Shown here: one piece after another, positions 9,231-19,365 of the stretch
How positions within the stretch are numbered: position 1 is the stretch's first letter
Layout of the letters: each line of letters starts with the position of its first letter
Source of the DNA: Bacteroidota bacterium
GTDB lineage: Bacteria; Bacteroidota; Bacteroidia; Cytophagales; Cyclobacteriaceae
Direction: 5' to 3'
Length of the DNA: 64,000 nucleotides
Assembly: GCA_016191555.1 (NCBI GenBank)
Contig: JACPVX010000073.1
Location: 1-64,000, forward strand
Program-made: the position numbers and the translations under genes
The notes under the pieces: model-generated
Told to the model about the DNA's origin: nothing
Seen by the model: the letters and a program-made list of their open reading frames with translations, nothing else
The model's database searches: none

Positions 9231-11219
9231 ATGAAGGGATTTTTTACTGAAAATAAGAACGATCTGAAGCTAAAGGGAAATATATACATCACCCTGATTT
9301 TGAGTCTGACTTTGGTCATGATTTTATACTCCGTTAGCCGGATAGGCTTTTTCCTGTTCAATACCGCTTTTTTTCCGGAAATGACCTCGAGCCGTATGCT
9401 ATTGATTATGTGGGGTGGCTTGCGGTTTGATTTGGCGGCTACACTCTATTCCAACTCACTCTTTATCCTCCTGCTGATCATTCCTTTGGCTATTCGATTT
9501 AAATGGCTCTATCAGAAAATAGCTTGGTGGGTTTTTGTCATCACCAATTCGCTGGCGATGGCCGTGAATTCGGCAGACATCGTTTACTATCGCTTCACAT
9601 TGCGGAGAACGACCCTTAGCGTATTAGATCAATTTGAAAACGAGACGAATCTGGGCACGTTGTTCTTTCGTTTTTTAATTGACTATTGGTACGTTTTTAT
9701 TTTTTTCATCGCCCTCGTTTTTATTCTTGTTTGGGGTGCACGAAAGTTGATTCGATACGAAGGCCCACAAATCAAAAGTCCGGTTGCTTTTTATGGATTG
9801 GGAACGCTGGGATTTCTTTTGTCGATCGGTCTTTTTGTGGGAGGGGCACGTGGTGGCTTTCGCGAAAGCACACGACCCATTACGCTGAGCAATGCGGCTG
9901 CGTATGCCACGGAACCCAAAGATGTAAATCTGGTGTTGAATACACCTTTCGCCTTGATGCGAACAGCCAAGGCCAACGTCATCCAGAAAGTAAATTACTT
10001 TACCAATGAGGAGGAGTTGAATAAAGTTTTTTCACCACTTCGTTTACCGGATACAACTCGTACGTTCACCAAAAAAAATGTGGTGGTGATTATTTTGGAA
10101 AGTTTTTCGAAAGAGTTTGTCGGAGCCTACCATCCGGATAAAAAAAATCATCCGGGCTACACACCGTTTTTAGATTCATTGATCCGTGTGAGTCATGCCT
10201 TTCAATATTCGATGGCGAATGGCCGCAAATCGATCGATGCCATGCCTTCGGTGATTGCAAGCATTCCTTCCATTGAAGTGCCTTTTGTGCTTTCTCATTT
10301 TTCTGGAAATAAAATCAACAGCTTGCCTAATTTATTACGAGAGAAGGGATACTACAGCGCGTTTTTTCACGGAGCACCGAATGGCTCGATGGGCTTTGAT
10401 GCCTTTGCCCGCCAAAGTGGGTTTAATGATTATTTCGGAAAGGATGAATACAATCACAATGAAGATTTCGATGGCATCTGGGGAATCTGGGATGAGAAGT
10501 TTATGCAGTACTTCGCTAAGAAAATGAATGCGTTTCAACAGCCGTTTTATGCAAACCTGTTCACACTTTCATCGCATCATCCTTATCAATTGCCTGAAGA
10601 GTACGAAAATGCATTCAAGGGCGGGCCTCGTCTCGTGCATCGCACCATTGAATACACAGACATGGCTTTGAGAAAATTCTTTGCTACTGCCTCTACGATG
10701 CCGTGGTTCAAGAACACATTGTTTGTTCTTACGGCCGATCACGCTTCCGCGGAAATTGTGCATCCGGAGTACAACACAGCCTGGGGTTATTTTTCGATTC
10801 CGATCATCTTTTATGAACCGAGTGAATCCAAAGGTTCATTTCAAAATCAGCTCATTCAACAGGTAGATATTATGCCAACAGTGCTTTCGCAACTTGGTTA
10901 TGACCGACCGTATGTTTCGTTTGGTAGAGATGTATTGACTAATCAGGAGGTGCCTTTTGCCTTTACCTATTTAAACAACATGTATCAGCTTTTTCAAGGC
11001 GATTACCTGTTGCAATTTGACGGAAGTAAGTCTGTAGCTTTGTATGATTTCAAAACCGATTTGTATTTGAAGAATAACTTACTTGCCGCGCAACCAGATA
11101 CCGTGAGCAATATGGAAACAAAGCTGAAAGCTTTTATTCAGCAGTATAACAACCGCATGGTAGATGATAACCTGACCCTTGAGGGAAGCCAGATGAAGTT
11201 GGCGCGACCGAAACAGTAA
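9231..11219 (+). CDS. LTA-synthase-like (LtaS/MdoB superfamily) membrane phosphotransferase or sulfatase
   Basis: The N-terminal third has about five hydrophobic segments. The C-terminal two thirds form an extracytoplasmic sulfatase/alkaline-phosphatase fold. Visible motifs are VVIILESFSKEF (first metal ligand Glu), NGRKSIDAMPS (position of the nucleophilic Ser/Thr), FTLSSHHPYQLP and LTADHAS. Relatives transfer phosphoglycerol or phosphoethanolamine to envelope glycans. As Bacteroidota lack lipoteichoic acid, a lipid or glycan modification is more likely; that is inference. The track start is a TTG at 9222; I prefer the ATG at 9231 (MKGFFTEN). Confidence 0.85.
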   Translation: MKGFFTENKNDLKLKGNIYITLILSLTLVMILYSVSRIGFFLFNTAFFPEMTSSRMLLIMWGGLRFDLAATLYSNSLFILLLIIPLAIRFKWLYQKIAWWVFVITNSLAMAVNSADIVYYRFTLRRTTLSVLDQFENETNLGTLFFRFLIDYWYVFIFFIALVFILVWGARKLIRYEGPQIKSPVAFYGLGTLGFLLSIGLFVGGARGGFRESTRPITLSNAAAYATEPKDVNLVLNTPFALMRTAKANVIQKVNYFTNEEELNKVFSPLRLPDTTRTFTKKNVVVIILESFSKEFVGAYHPDKKNHPGYTPFLDSLIRVSHAFQYSMANGRKSIDAMPSVIASIPSIEVPFVLSHFSGNKINSLPNLLREKGYYSAFFHGAPNGSMGFDAFARQSGFNDYFGKDEYNHNEDFDGIWGIWDEKFMQYFAKKMNAFQQPFYANLFTLSSHHPYQLPEEYENAFKGGPRLVHRTIEYTDMALRKFFATASTMPWFKNTLFVLTADHASAEIVHPEYNTAWGYFSIPIIFYEPSESKGSFQNQLIQQVDIMPTVLSQLGYDRPYVSFGRDVLTNQEVPFAFTYLNNMYQLFQGDYLLQFDGSKSVALYDFKTDLYLKNNLLAAQPDTVSNMETKLKAFIQQYNNRMVDDNLTLEGSQMKLARPKQ

Positions 11220-11222
11220 ACC

Positions 11223-11930
11223 TTACGCCAGGTTGTGATACACGTTTTGAACGTCATCATCCGCTTCGAGCGCTTCAATGCATTTGAGCACTTCATCTTG
11301 TTCGGCTTCGCCTAATTCTTTGGTGGTGTTGGGAATGTATTGCAACTCCGAACTTTTGGCTTCAAGCTTCTTGGATTCTAAAAACTTCACCATGTGTCCA
11401 AACTCGGCAAACTTGGTGTAGATGATGGTTTCCTCCGCATCGCGTTGAATGTCTTCGGCACCGGCATCAATCAGATCCAATTCTAGCTCATCTAAATTAA
11501 GCTTGGATGGCTCAAATTTGAAAACACCTTTACGTTCAAACATGAATGACACCGAGCCGGAATTGCCCATGCTGCCGTCATTCTTTGAAAACTGTAGTCG
11601 AATATTCGCAACTGTGCGCGTTGGATTGTCAGTGGCGCATTCTACTAACACAGGAATGCCGTGAGGGGCATAGCCCTCATAAACAATCTCTTGAAAATCT
11701 TTTTCTTCTTTGGATGAAGCCCTCTTGATAGCGGCCTCTACTCTATCCTTCGGCATGTTTACGCCCTTTGCGTTGCGGATCGCCATCCTTAGCTTCGGGT
11801 TGTTATCCGGATTGGGGCCACCATTTTTCACAGCCATCGCTATGTCTTTGCCGATGCGAGTAAATGCTTTCGCCATCCTGTCAAAGCGGGCAAACATGGT
11901 GTGTTTTCTTTTCTCAAATACGCGTCCCAT
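11223..11930 (-). CDS. YebC/PmpR (TACO1-like) family protein
   Basis: The 235-residue protein matches the family throughout: FARFDRMAKAFTRIGKDI near the N-terminus, NPKLRMAIRNAKGVNMPKD, and the conserved YEGYAPHGIPVLVECATDN segment. Members bind DNA or act on translating ribosomes; the role here is not resolved. It converges on the LtaS-like gene with 3 bases between stops. The N-terminal MGRVFEKRKHTMF variant is normal for Bacteroidota homologues. Confidence 0.93.
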   Translation of the reverse strand: MGRVFEKRKHTMFARFDRMAKAFTRIGKDIAMAVKNGGPNPDNNPKLRMAIRNAKGVNMPKDRVEAAIKRASSKEEKDFQEIVYEGYAPHGIPVLVECATDNPTRTVANIRLQFSKNDGSMGNSGSVSFMFERKGVFKFEPSKLNLDELELDLIDAGAEDIQRDAEETIIYTKFAEFGHMVKFLESKKLEAKSSELQYIPNTTKELGEAEQDEVLKCIEALEADDDVQNVYHNLA

Positions 11931-12011
11931 TGTGTTAAATCAGTTTATTGAGCAAAAATAGAAGGAGATTTTTAGAATCAAAAGTTGACATTCAAAGTTC
12001 GTTCGAAGCGA

Positions 12012-12872
12012 TTATAAGTTATCGGTAGAAAAAGTATCACCTTGCGCCATATCTCCGGTTTTAAATCCTTTCGAAAACCATCGCACACGTTGTTCTGAAG
12101 TGCCATGCGTAAATGAATCGGGCACTACGGTGCCCTGAAATTGCTTTTGCAAGCGGTCGTCACCAATGGCGGCAGCAGCATTCAAAGCTTCTTCAATATC
12201 ATCTTCTTCAATAAAACCGCGATCGTCTTTTGCATAGTGTGCCCACATCCCCGCAAGGAAATCAGCTTGAAGCTCTAACTTCACGGATAGCTTGTTGTAT
12301 TCTTCATCGCTTAGTTTATCACGCATGGCATGTACTTTATCGGTAATGCCGCGCAGGTGTTGAATATGGTGACCCACCTCGTGTGCAATCACATACGCTT
12401 GCGCAAAATCGCCCGGGGCATTCAGTTGGTTTTTTAGCTCTTCATAAAAACTAAGGTCGATGTACACCCTCTCATCTTGGCTGCAATAGAAAGGACCGGA
12501 TGAAGACGTAGCGGAACCACAACCGGATTGAGTTTGGCCGCGAAATAATTCTAAAGTGGGGTCGCGATACCCCTGCAATTGCGCATGCCACACATCTTCC
12601 GTCGAGGCTAAAACCACAGATACAAATTTAGCCAACTCTTCTTCTTCCGGACTGGCACCTAACGTAACCGATTGGGTTGAACCCGCATCAAGATCCGTTT
12701 GCTGAAGTAACGAAAGTGGATTTGTGCCGGTAAGCCAACTTAAAAGCAATACCACCACAATTGTTCCGAGTCCCCCTTTGGTCAGAAGCCCGCCCGGCAA
12801 TCGGCCGCCACCACCGCTGCTGCCGCGTTGGTCATCTACGTTTGAACTTTCTCGTCTTCCAGTCCATTTCAT
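12012..12872 (-). CDS. Neutral zinc metallopeptidase (YpfJ/zn_peptidase family)
   Basis: The 286-residue protein begins MKWTGRRESSNVDDQRG, has a glycine-rich stretch and one transmembrane segment (GLGTIVVVLLLSWLTG), then a catalytic domain with HEVGHHIQHL (HExxH zinc site) and the downstream ELQADFLAGMWAHY helix. This arrangement is that of the YpfJ family, anchored with the active domain outside the cytoplasm. Substrates are not known. It is followed by the M28 peptidase gene on the same strand, but that gene lies upstream in transcription. Confidence 0.92.
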   Translation of the reverse strand: MKWTGRRESSNVDDQRGSSGGGGRLPGGLLTKGGLGTIVVVLLLSWLTGTNPLSLLQQTDLDAGSTQSVTLGASPEEEELAKFVSVVLASTEDVWHAQLQGYRDPTLELFRGQTQSGCGSATSSSGPFYCSQDERVYIDLSFYEELKNQLNAPGDFAQAYVIAHEVGHHIQHLRGITDKVHAMRDKLSDEEYNKLSVKLELQADFLAGMWAHYAKDDRGFIEEDDIEEALNAAAAIGDDRLQKQFQGTVVPDSFTHGTSEQRVRWFSKGFKTGDMAQGDTFSTDNL

Positions 12873-12903
12873 AGTTTCTTTTTTTTAGTCTAAAATCTGA
12901 TTT

Positions 12904-14121
12904 TTAGAAAGTAACAGGTACGGTTACAATGTCATTTCCTCTTTTCACTTTCACCGGCACAGTTTGTCCTTTTTCAAATTTGCTCAATGAATCCATATAT
13001 GCTTGAATATCTTTGATTGGATAGTCACCGATTTGCACGATTACATCTCCGGTAAGAATGCCAGCTTTCTGAGCAGGCTTTCCTTCGCTTACACCATCTA
13101 CTTTTAACCCTTCATCTGTGGAGGTATAGCTCGGCATTACGCCCATGGTCACTTTAAAGGAACGGGATGAGCTCATCGATTTATTTTTTGTAGTGAGGAA
13201 AGCTAGCTTGGGTTGACCGTTTAGTTTCTCTGTAAGACGAATGATTAAGTCCAGAATTTCTTTTTCACCAGCTACATTGATTTTCTCCGCGTCATCCGAA
13301 GGTTTATGATAGTCGCTGTGCGAACCGGTGAAAAAGTGAAGCACCGGAATGTTTTTTAGGTAGAATGAGGTGTGATCAGATGGCCCCACTCCGGCTGAGT
13401 CGGTTTTGATTTTCAACTTGTCGCTTGAAAGATTTTTGAGCAGAGGCTCCCACACAGGACTTGTGCCAGTGCCACTTACGGCCAAGCTTTTAGTAGCGGG
13501 ATCCAAACGACCTATCATATCCATATTGATCATGTAGGTTATTTTATCCAATGGTATGGTGGGTTGCTCGGTAAAATATTTTGAACCGTATAACCCCAGC
13601 TCTTCGCCACTAAAGCAGATGAATAAAAAGTTGGTGGATTCCTTCACCTTGTTCGTTTGAAAGTAACGCGCCAATTCTATCACCCCCGCTACGCCCGAAG
13701 CATTATCATCGGCACCATTATGAATTTTATTTTGTGGATTCGCATCCAGCGAGCTTCCCTGGTTTCCTAAGCCGAGGTGATCGAAGTGTGCACCAATCAC
13801 CACAGTATAAGGTGCCTTGTTGTCGATATACCCTACCACATTGTAAGCCGTGCCTTCCGCTCCTGTGCCATGTGCACCGGATTTGAAAGTGAATTTTTGG
13901 CTGTAGCCTTTTCCGTCTCCTTTGGGGAGGACACCCAGTTCTTTCCATTGCGATTGAATGTAATGCAATGCCAGTTTCTCTCCGGCCGTTCCGGTGCCTC
14001 TTCCTTCCAATGAATCGCTCGACAAAATTTGAATGTGCGTTTTGATCTTGCTTGAATTGATTTGGGCAGAAAGGCTGGTGAAGATGAATGATCCGATCAG
14101 TATTAGTAAGGCTTGGCGCAT
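12904..14121 (-). CDS. Exported M28 aminopeptidase with C-terminal PDZ domain
   Basis: The ORF opens at 14184; the ATG at 14121 gives the signal peptide MRQALLILIGSFIFTSLSAQ. Zinc ligands of family M28 are visible in order: GAHFDHLG (His), NGADDNASGVAG (bridging Asp), FSGEELGLYG (catalytic Glu pair), MINMDMIGRL (Asp) and HSDYHKPSDD (His). A PDZ domain occupies the last 90 or so residues (GVSEGKPAQKAGILTGDVIVQIG). It likely trims peptides in the periplasm. It precedes the YpfJ-type peptidase by 32 bases, so the two may form a peptidase operon. Confidence 0.93.
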   Translation of the reverse strand: MRQALLILIGSFIFTSLSAQINSSKIKTHIQILSSDSLEGRGTGTAGEKLALHYIQSQWKELGVLPKGDGKGYSQKFTFKSGAHGTGAEGTAYNVVGYIDNKAPYTVVIGAHFDHLGLGNQGSSLDANPQNKIHNGADDNASGVAGVIELARYFQTNKVKESTNFLFICFSGEELGLYGSKYFTEQPTIPLDKITYMINMDMIGRLDPATKSLAVSGTGTSPVWEPLLKNLSSDKLKIKTDSAGVGPSDHTSFYLKNIPVLHFFTGSHSDYHKPSDDAEKINVAGEKEILDLIIRLTEKLNGQPKLAFLTTKNKSMSSSRSFKVTMGVMPSYTSTDEGLKVDGVSEGKPAQKAGILTGDVIVQIGDYPIKDIQAYMDSLSKFEKGQTVPVKVKRGNDIVTVPVTF

Positions 14122-14215
14122 GGTGAAATCGTTTGTTATCGAGTGGAAATTTACATCCTTAATCTCTTTTTTGCTGCCCGCCAATGGTTTATTTTTGAAT
14201 TATTCCTTTAAGCAT

Positions 14216-15046
14216 ATGCCAACACCCAAGCTCGTTTTGCTCACCGATTTTTCTGAATTGTCAAAAATAGCCATCAAGTTTGCCATACAAATGGCGGCAC
14301 CGGTTCAGGCGGAGTTTACCATTCTTAACATTATTCGCTTTGATGGCGTGCAGAAAACGAATTTGCGCATGAAGCAAATTGAAAAATCGATGGTGCAAGT
14401 AGCCGAAGAGGAGGGAAGAGAATTGATTGAAGAATTGCGCAAGGAAATTAAAGGCAATTATAAAATTGAGTTTAAAGCGATTCGCTCTCATACTGTGGCT
14501 GAGATGGTGAAGCGCTATACGGATAAGAACAGAACGAACATTGTGGTGATGGGCTCGCGCGGAGCCAGTGCCTTGAAGAAAGTGCGGTTAGGCGGAACTA
14601 CCGTTTCGGTAATTGATGATTGTAATGTGCCGGTGATGGCCATTCCGGAATTTGCCAAGTATAAAAATCTGGAGCATATAGTCTATGCCTCTGATTTGAA
14701 AGACACCCAGAAAGAACTCGATCTGATTGTGGAGTTTGCTCAGATATACGGATCGAGCGTTCATATGATTCATGTCACGCCCAGCATCGATAAAAAAGTA
14801 GAGGCGGCTAAAGCTCAGGTCGAAGAAATTATCAAGAAGGTTAACTACAAGAAGTTAGATTTCAAGCTGATTTTGGAAGATGATATTCCAAAAGCAATCG
14901 ACAATTACATCAAGCTAACGAATGCGGATTTGCTGACTACGTTTACACACAAGCTTAGTTTAGAAGAGAAGCTATTCGCGAAAAGCGTAACGCGCACCTT
15001 GGCTTATCTGGGCTCGATACCGCTCTTAGCTATTAAGCGGAAGTAG
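14216..15046 (+). CDS. Universal stress protein with two tandem UspA domains
   Basis: The open frame extends upstream to 14033, but the first 61 codons overlap the M28 gene and do not look coding. The ATG at 14216 starts MPTPKLVLLTDFSELSK, a normal Usp beginning. Domain 1 ends with the nucleotide-binding pattern VMGSRGASALKKVRLGGTT. Domain 2 (from about residue 150) is more divergent and lacks a clear G-2x-G-9x-G loop. Such proteins bind ATP/AMP and help in stress survival. The gene diverges from the M28 gene with about 95 bases between starts. Confidence 0.88.
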   Translation: MPTPKLVLLTDFSELSKIAIKFAIQMAAPVQAEFTILNIIRFDGVQKTNLRMKQIEKSMVQVAEEEGRELIEELRKEIKGNYKIEFKAIRSHTVAEMVKRYTDKNRTNIVVMGSRGASALKKVRLGGTTVSVIDDCNVPVMAIPEFAKYKNLEHIVYASDLKDTQKELDLIVEFAQIYGSSVHMIHVTPSIDKKVEAAKAQVEEIIKKVNYKKLDFKLILEDDIPKAIDNYIKLTNADLLTTFTHKLSLEEKLFAKSVTRTLAYLGSIPLLAIKRK

Positions 15047-15047
15047 G

Positions 15048-15593
15048 TTATTTTTTGACTCGCTTAAAAACAGCGAAGCGATAAACGGCCAAACCTACAA
15101 TCACAAGGCAGCACAACAGCACAAATAACTTTTCGGCATCCAACCAATCGATGGGGCGATCTTGCAATTTAGGATCGGTGATGATGCTATGCAGCACCAA
15201 TGGCACAATCGCAAAATAGGAGAGGTAGTGGAACTTGCGCCACACCGATGATTGGATTTGCTGCTTGAAGTACGAACTGATCACTACCATCCCCAACAAA
15301 TAAAAAGCAACTGAGCCAAATGTATTGGCCAATGGTTGATGTTGTGTCCAGGCGGGCAGGAGCAAATCGCCCCAGCTAAAGCCCGAAAGCGGATCAAGTG
15401 GAATTAAAACGATGTGTAATAGAATGGCGATGGCAGCCGAATATCCGGTGAACTTATGCAGTTGCAGGAAGGTGATGCCTTTTGGTAAAGCATAAGAGAC
15501 ATTAGCCCAAATGCAAATGCCTACTATGAAGTTGGCTGCCAGAGCTGCTAAGCCAATCATGCCAATGATGCCGGATATCTCTATGGTTTCCAT
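15048..15593 (-). CDS. Ferric-reductase-like transmembrane protein
   Basis: The 181-residue protein has about five hydrophobic helices. Histidines are placed as in the heme-binding core of the ferric reductase-like family (FLQLHKFTGY, AILLHIVLI, WRKFHYLSYF, VLHSIITD). No FAD or NAD(P)H domain is fused, so it resembles the MsrQ/YedZ-like membrane cytochrome rather than a full reductase. No MsrP partner is adjacent. It lies 5 bases downstream of asnS on the same strand, so readthrough expression is likely. Confidence 0.78.
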   Translation of the reverse strand: METIEISGIIGMIGLAALAANFIVGICIWANVSYALPKGITFLQLHKFTGYSAAIAILLHIVLIPLDPLSGFSWGDLLLPAWTQHQPLANTFGSVAFYLLGMVVISSYFKQQIQSSVWRKFHYLSYFAIVPLVLHSIITDPKLQDRPIDWLDAEKLFVLLCCLVIVGLAVYRFAVFKRVKK

Positions 15594-15598
15594 ATCAA

Positions 15599-17032
15599 TT
15601 AAAATTCAGCGCTTTTTGGAAAACGTGGGAAAGGAATCACATCACGAATATTGGTCATGCCGGTTACAAAAAGCATGAGTCGCTCAAAGCCCAGCCCGAA
15701 ACCACTGTGTGGTGCTGTTCCAAACTTTCGTAATTCCATATACCACCACAAATCTTTTTCTGGAAGTTTCAATTCTTCTACCCGTTTCGCCAGATTTTCA
15801 TAGCGCTCTTCGCGCTGTGATCCGCCAATGATTTCTCCAATGCCCGGAAAGAGCACATCCATGGCAGCTACCGTTTTCCCATCCTCATTTTGGCGCATGT
15901 AAAATGATTTGATTTCTTTCGGATAGTTATAGAGAATCACCGGTTTTTTAAAATGCTTTTCGACCAGATAGCGCTCATGTTCCGATTGCAAATCGGCACC
16001 CCATTGGTCGATCAGATATTGGAACTTCTTTTTCTTGTTCGGAGTAGAGTTTCTGAGAATGTCAATGGCTTCTGTATAGGTGAGTCGCTGAAAGTCATTT
16101 TCAACCACAAACTTCAAACGCTCGAGCAAACTGAGTTCGTTCCTCTGGTCTTGAGGCTTGGCGGCATCTTCTTCCTGCGCTCGCTTGTTCAGAAACTCCA
16201 GATCATCGGCACAATTAGTAAGCGCATACTTCACCAAGTATTGAAGCATATCGGTGGCTAATTGCATGTTGTCTTCAATATCATAGAAAGCCATCTCTGG
16301 TTCGATCATCCAAAACTCAGCCAGGTGGCGTGTGGTATTAGAGTTTTCGGCACGGAAGGTGGGCCCGAATGTATAAATCTCGCCTAACGCCATCGCGTAT
16401 GTTTCTCCTTCCAACTGACCCGACACCGTCAGGTTAGTTTCTTTACCGAAGAAGTCTTCTTTATGGTTAATGTGTCCGTCTTCGGTACGAGGCGGTTGGT
16501 TGATATCCAGCGTAGTGACCCGAAACATATCTCCGGCACCTTCAGCATCAGATCCGGTGATGATAGGTGTGTGTACATATTTGAACCCGCGATCGTTGAA
16601 GAACTGATGAATGGCAAAGGCCATGGCGTGGCGAATGCGCATCACCGCGCTGATGGTATTGGTGCGCGGGCGCAGATGGGCAATTTCACGAAGAAATTCC
16701 AGTGAGTGCTTTTTGGGTTGAAGCGGGAATTTCTCTGCATCGCTATCGCCCAATATTTCCAATTGATTCACTTTCACTTCTGCTGTTTGCCCTTTTCCTA
16801 GCGATGGTATGAGTTCACCAGTTACGGAAAGACACGACCCAGTTGTGATTCGCTTTAAAGTAGATTCATCAATTGAATCAAGAGCTACCACGGCCTGCAC
16901 ATTGTGAATGCACGAGCCGTCATTGATGGCAATAAACTGATTGTTGCGAAAGGTGCGCACCCAGCCCTGTACTATTACCTGCTGCCCCTCCGGGGTCATG
17001 GCAAGCAATTCTTTGATTCGAGTTCTCTTCAT
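15599..17032 (-). CDS. asnS: Asparagine--tRNA ligase
   Basis: This class IIb synthetase charges tRNA-Asn. An N-terminal OB-fold anticodon-binding domain ([20 protein letters not shown]) is followed by the catalytic core with motif 2 ([21 protein letters not shown]) and motif 3 ([15 protein letters not shown]). [17 protein letters not shown] distinguishes AsnRS from AspRS. The ORF runs upstream to 17086; the ATG at 17032 ([10 protein letters not shown]) fits the family and is used here. About 200 bases separate it from the divergent rpoN gene. Confidence 0.96.
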   Translation of the reverse strand: MKRTRIKELLAMTPEGQQVIVQGWVRTFRNNQFIAINDGSCIHNVQAVVALDSIDESTLKRITTGSCLSVTGELIPSLGKGQTAEVKVNQLEILGDSDAEKFPLQPKKHSLEFLREIAHLRPRTNTISAVMRIRHAMAFAIHQFFNDRGFKYVHTPIITGSDAEGAGDMFRVTTLDINQPPRTEDGHINHKEDFFGKETNLTVSGQLEGETYAMALGEIYTFGPTFRAENSNTTRHLAEFWMIEPEMAFYDIEDNMQLATDMLQYLVKYALTNCADDLEFLNKRAQEEDAAKPQDQRNELSLLERLKFVVENDFQRLTYTEAIDILRNSTPNKKKKFQYLIDQWGADLQSEHERYLVEKHFKKPVILYNYPKEIKSFYMRQNEDGKTVAAMDVLFPGIGEIIGGSQREERYENLAKRVEELKLPEKDLWWYMELRKFGTAPHSGFGLGFERLMLFVTGMTNIRDVIPFPRFPKSAEF

Positions 17033-17238
17033 TTGCTTCGGTTTTTGAAAGGTAACACTTTGAAAGTGTGACGGATCGCAAAACAAGGCATTTTGATTTT
17101 TTAATCAAAGTGAAAATCCGACCAGAAGTAATAAAAACAGAACATTTCCCATCACTATTGACATCCCCTACTTCGCCCAACTAATAACCACTTAACTATT
17201 TCGCATCATCTGTCGAATTGATAACTTGCAAGCTGAAT

Positions 17239-18738
17239 ATGCAGCGTTTAGGACTAAATCAATCACTTCAGCAAAAACTGTCTCCCCAACAGATTCAGTT
17301 TATCAAGTTATTGCAAGTGCCTACTGCAGAGTTGGAAAACCGGATTGAAGAAGAATTGGAGATAAATCCCGTTCTCGAACAAGGCGAAGACGATGATCGG
17401 ATAGATGATAACCATCCGGATGAAGTTCCAACTGATGATTTGCCCGATGGTGATGCTCCTGTTGAAGAGGTGAATCCCAATGATGAAATCGATATCAACG
17501 ATTACCTGCGGGATGACGACTATGGTAGCTACAAAACCTACAATGATGGCGATGATGAAGATGAGCGTGAATCGCCCGTAGCAACTTCTACGTCTTTGCA
17601 TGAAACGTTGATGACCCAATTAGGATTTTTGGGTTTAGACGATAAAAATTATACCATCGGCAAACAATTAATTGGCAGCATTGAAGGTGATGGTTATATC
17701 CGTAGAGAACTTGATTCGATCGTAAATGATCTGGCCTTTTCGCAACGAGTAGAGACCAATATCGAGGAAGTAGAATCAATCCTCCGAAAAATTCAGTCTT
17801 TTGATCCTGCCGGTATCGCAGCTCGCAATCTGCAAGAATGCCTGCTGCTGCAACTGGATAGAATGGATGATGGGCAAGATGTAGACGTGATTGTAGCTAA
17901 GCGCATTTTAAATGAGTGCTACGAAGAGTTTACCAGAAAGCATTACCCGCGCATTTTGAAGAAACTCGATTTGGATGATGAAGATTACATCAAAGATGCC
18001 ATCGAGCTGATTGTGCGCCTCAACCCCAAGCCGGGAGGCGAAGTAGCCTCTGGAATGGTGAAAAATCAATATGTCATTCCCGATTTTATTTTAGTCAATA
18101 ATAATGGCAAGCTCGAGCTTTCACTCAACTCGCGCAATGCCCCTGAGTTACGCATCAGCCGATCGTACAATGAGATGTTCCACGCCTACGAAAAGAGTGA
18201 TAAAAAGGACAAAAAGCTTCGCGAGGCAGTCGCATTTGTCAAGCAGAAATTAGACTCGGCCCGGTGGTTTATCGATGCCATTCGTCAACGTCAGATCACT
18301 TTATTGAAAACCATGCGTGCGATCGTTGATTTTCAGTATGACTATTTTTTGGAAGGTGACGAGACGAAGCTAAAACCGATGATTTTAAAGGATGTGGCCG
18401 GTATGATCGGTATGGACATATCTACGGTAAGCCGGGTGGCTAGTAGCAAAACCGTGCAAACTGATTTCGGCATCTTTCCGCTGAAGTATTTTTTCTCCGA
18501 GGGTATCACCACCGATTCTGGCGAAGAAGTGAGTAGCCGCGAGGTAAAACAGATTATCAAAGATATCATTGACGCTGAGGATAAGAATAAACCTTTGGCA
18601 GATGATAAGCTGGAGGAAATGCTCAACGAGAAGGGTTATAACATTGCCCGCAGAACAGTTGCTAAATACCGGGAGCACCTAAATATACCGGTGGCACGAT
18701 TACGAAGAGAATTTAAATCAGGTGAAGAGCGCAGCTAA
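17239..18738 (+). CDS. rpoN: RNA polymerase sigma-54 factor
   Basis: RpoN directs RNA polymerase to -24/-12 promoters and needs an AAA+ activator to open them. The start is the ATG at 17239 (MQRLGLNQSLQQKLSPQQ); the track opens earlier at a TTG. Region I is glutamine-rich and leads into a very acidic linker (residues about 50-120, rich in DD and DE). The core-binding domain, helix-turn-helix (VAGMIGMDISTVSRVASSK) and RpoN box (ARRTVAKYRE) follow. A cognate activator and several -24/-12 promoters lie in the same window at 53-64 kb. Confidence 0.97.
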   Translation: MQRLGLNQSLQQKLSPQQIQFIKLLQVPTAELENRIEEELEINPVLEQGEDDDRIDDNHPDEVPTDDLPDGDAPVEEVNPNDEIDINDYLRDDDYGSYKTYNDGDDEDERESPVATSTSLHETLMTQLGFLGLDDKNYTIGKQLIGSIEGDGYIRRELDSIVNDLAFSQRVETNIEEVESILRKIQSFDPAGIAARNLQECLLLQLDRMDDGQDVDVIVAKRILNECYEEFTRKHYPRILKKLDLDDEDYIKDAIELIVRLNPKPGGEVASGMVKNQYVIPDFILVNNNGKLELSLNSRNAPELRISRSYNEMFHAYEKSDKKDKKLREAVAFVKQKLDSARWFIDAIRQRQITLLKTMRAIVDFQYDYFLEGDETKLKPMILKDVAGMIGMDISTVSRVASSKTVQTDFGIFPLKYFFSEGITTDSGEEVSSREVKQIIKDIIDAEDKNKPLADDKLEEMLNEKGYNIARRTVAKYREHLNIPVARLRREFKSGEERS

Positions 18739-19336
18739 AATAATAGCCATCATTTTTCATCCCCTGCTGTTGCCAACTTATTTGGTATTGCTACTGCAGC
18801 TGTATTTGCCTTCCATGCTTGGGATTCGTGCTGAGTACAGTTTGACCATAATCGGTTTAATCTTTGTTTTCACTTTTGTGATGCCTGTACTCAATCTTTT
18901 GATGCTGAAGTTTTTTGGGAATGTGAATAGCCTCACATTGGAATTGCGCCAGCAACGGGTGCTTCCATTTACTTTTATCATGCTCTTGTATGCGCTCGTC
19001 ACATTTCTTTTTTATTATAAACTACCCTTCAGTCAGAATTTCAATAAATTAATGGTCATCATCACGGCAATGGTCATGGTGACATGGGCAGTTACATTCT
19101 TTTATAAGATCAGTGTGCATAGCCTGGCCATTTGTGGCGGTTTGGGCATTTTATTACCACTCAACCAGGCTACCGAACAGCAAGATTTACTAATGCCTAC
19201 TGTGGCGACAATAATAATCAGTGGATTGGTAATGTCATCAAGATTGCTTTTGGATGCACACTCTCCACGCGAAGTCATGTACGGTGGTGTGGTCGGATTT
19301 TTAATCGGCTTTGGCGGGATGACTATTTTGTTTTAA
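18722..19336 (+). CDS. PAP2-like integral membrane protein
   Basis: The protein of about 204 residues has roughly six hydrophobic helices. KISVHSLAICGG and SRLLLDAHSPREVMYGGVVG sit where PAP2 phosphatases carry their SGH and S-R-x5-H-x3-D motifs. The first motif (KX6RP) is missing or degenerate and the last Asp is replaced, so catalysis is uncertain. The only in-frame start near the beginning is GTG at 18722, which overlaps rpoN by 17 bases and suggests translational coupling. It may be a lipid-phosphate-handling protein. Confidence 0.65.
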   Translation: MKSAAKIIAIIFHPLLLPTYLVLLLQLYLPSMLGIRAEYSLTIIGLIFVFTFVMPVLNLLMLKFFGNVNSLTLELRQQRVLPFTFIMLLYALVTFLFYYKLPFSQNFNKLMVIITAMVMVTWAVTFFYKISVHSLAICGGLGILLPLNQATEQQDLLMPTVATIIISGLVMSSRLLLDAHSPREVMYGGVVGFLIGFGGMTILF

Positions 19337-19365
19337 GACTCATTGGTCAATTTAACTTTCCAATT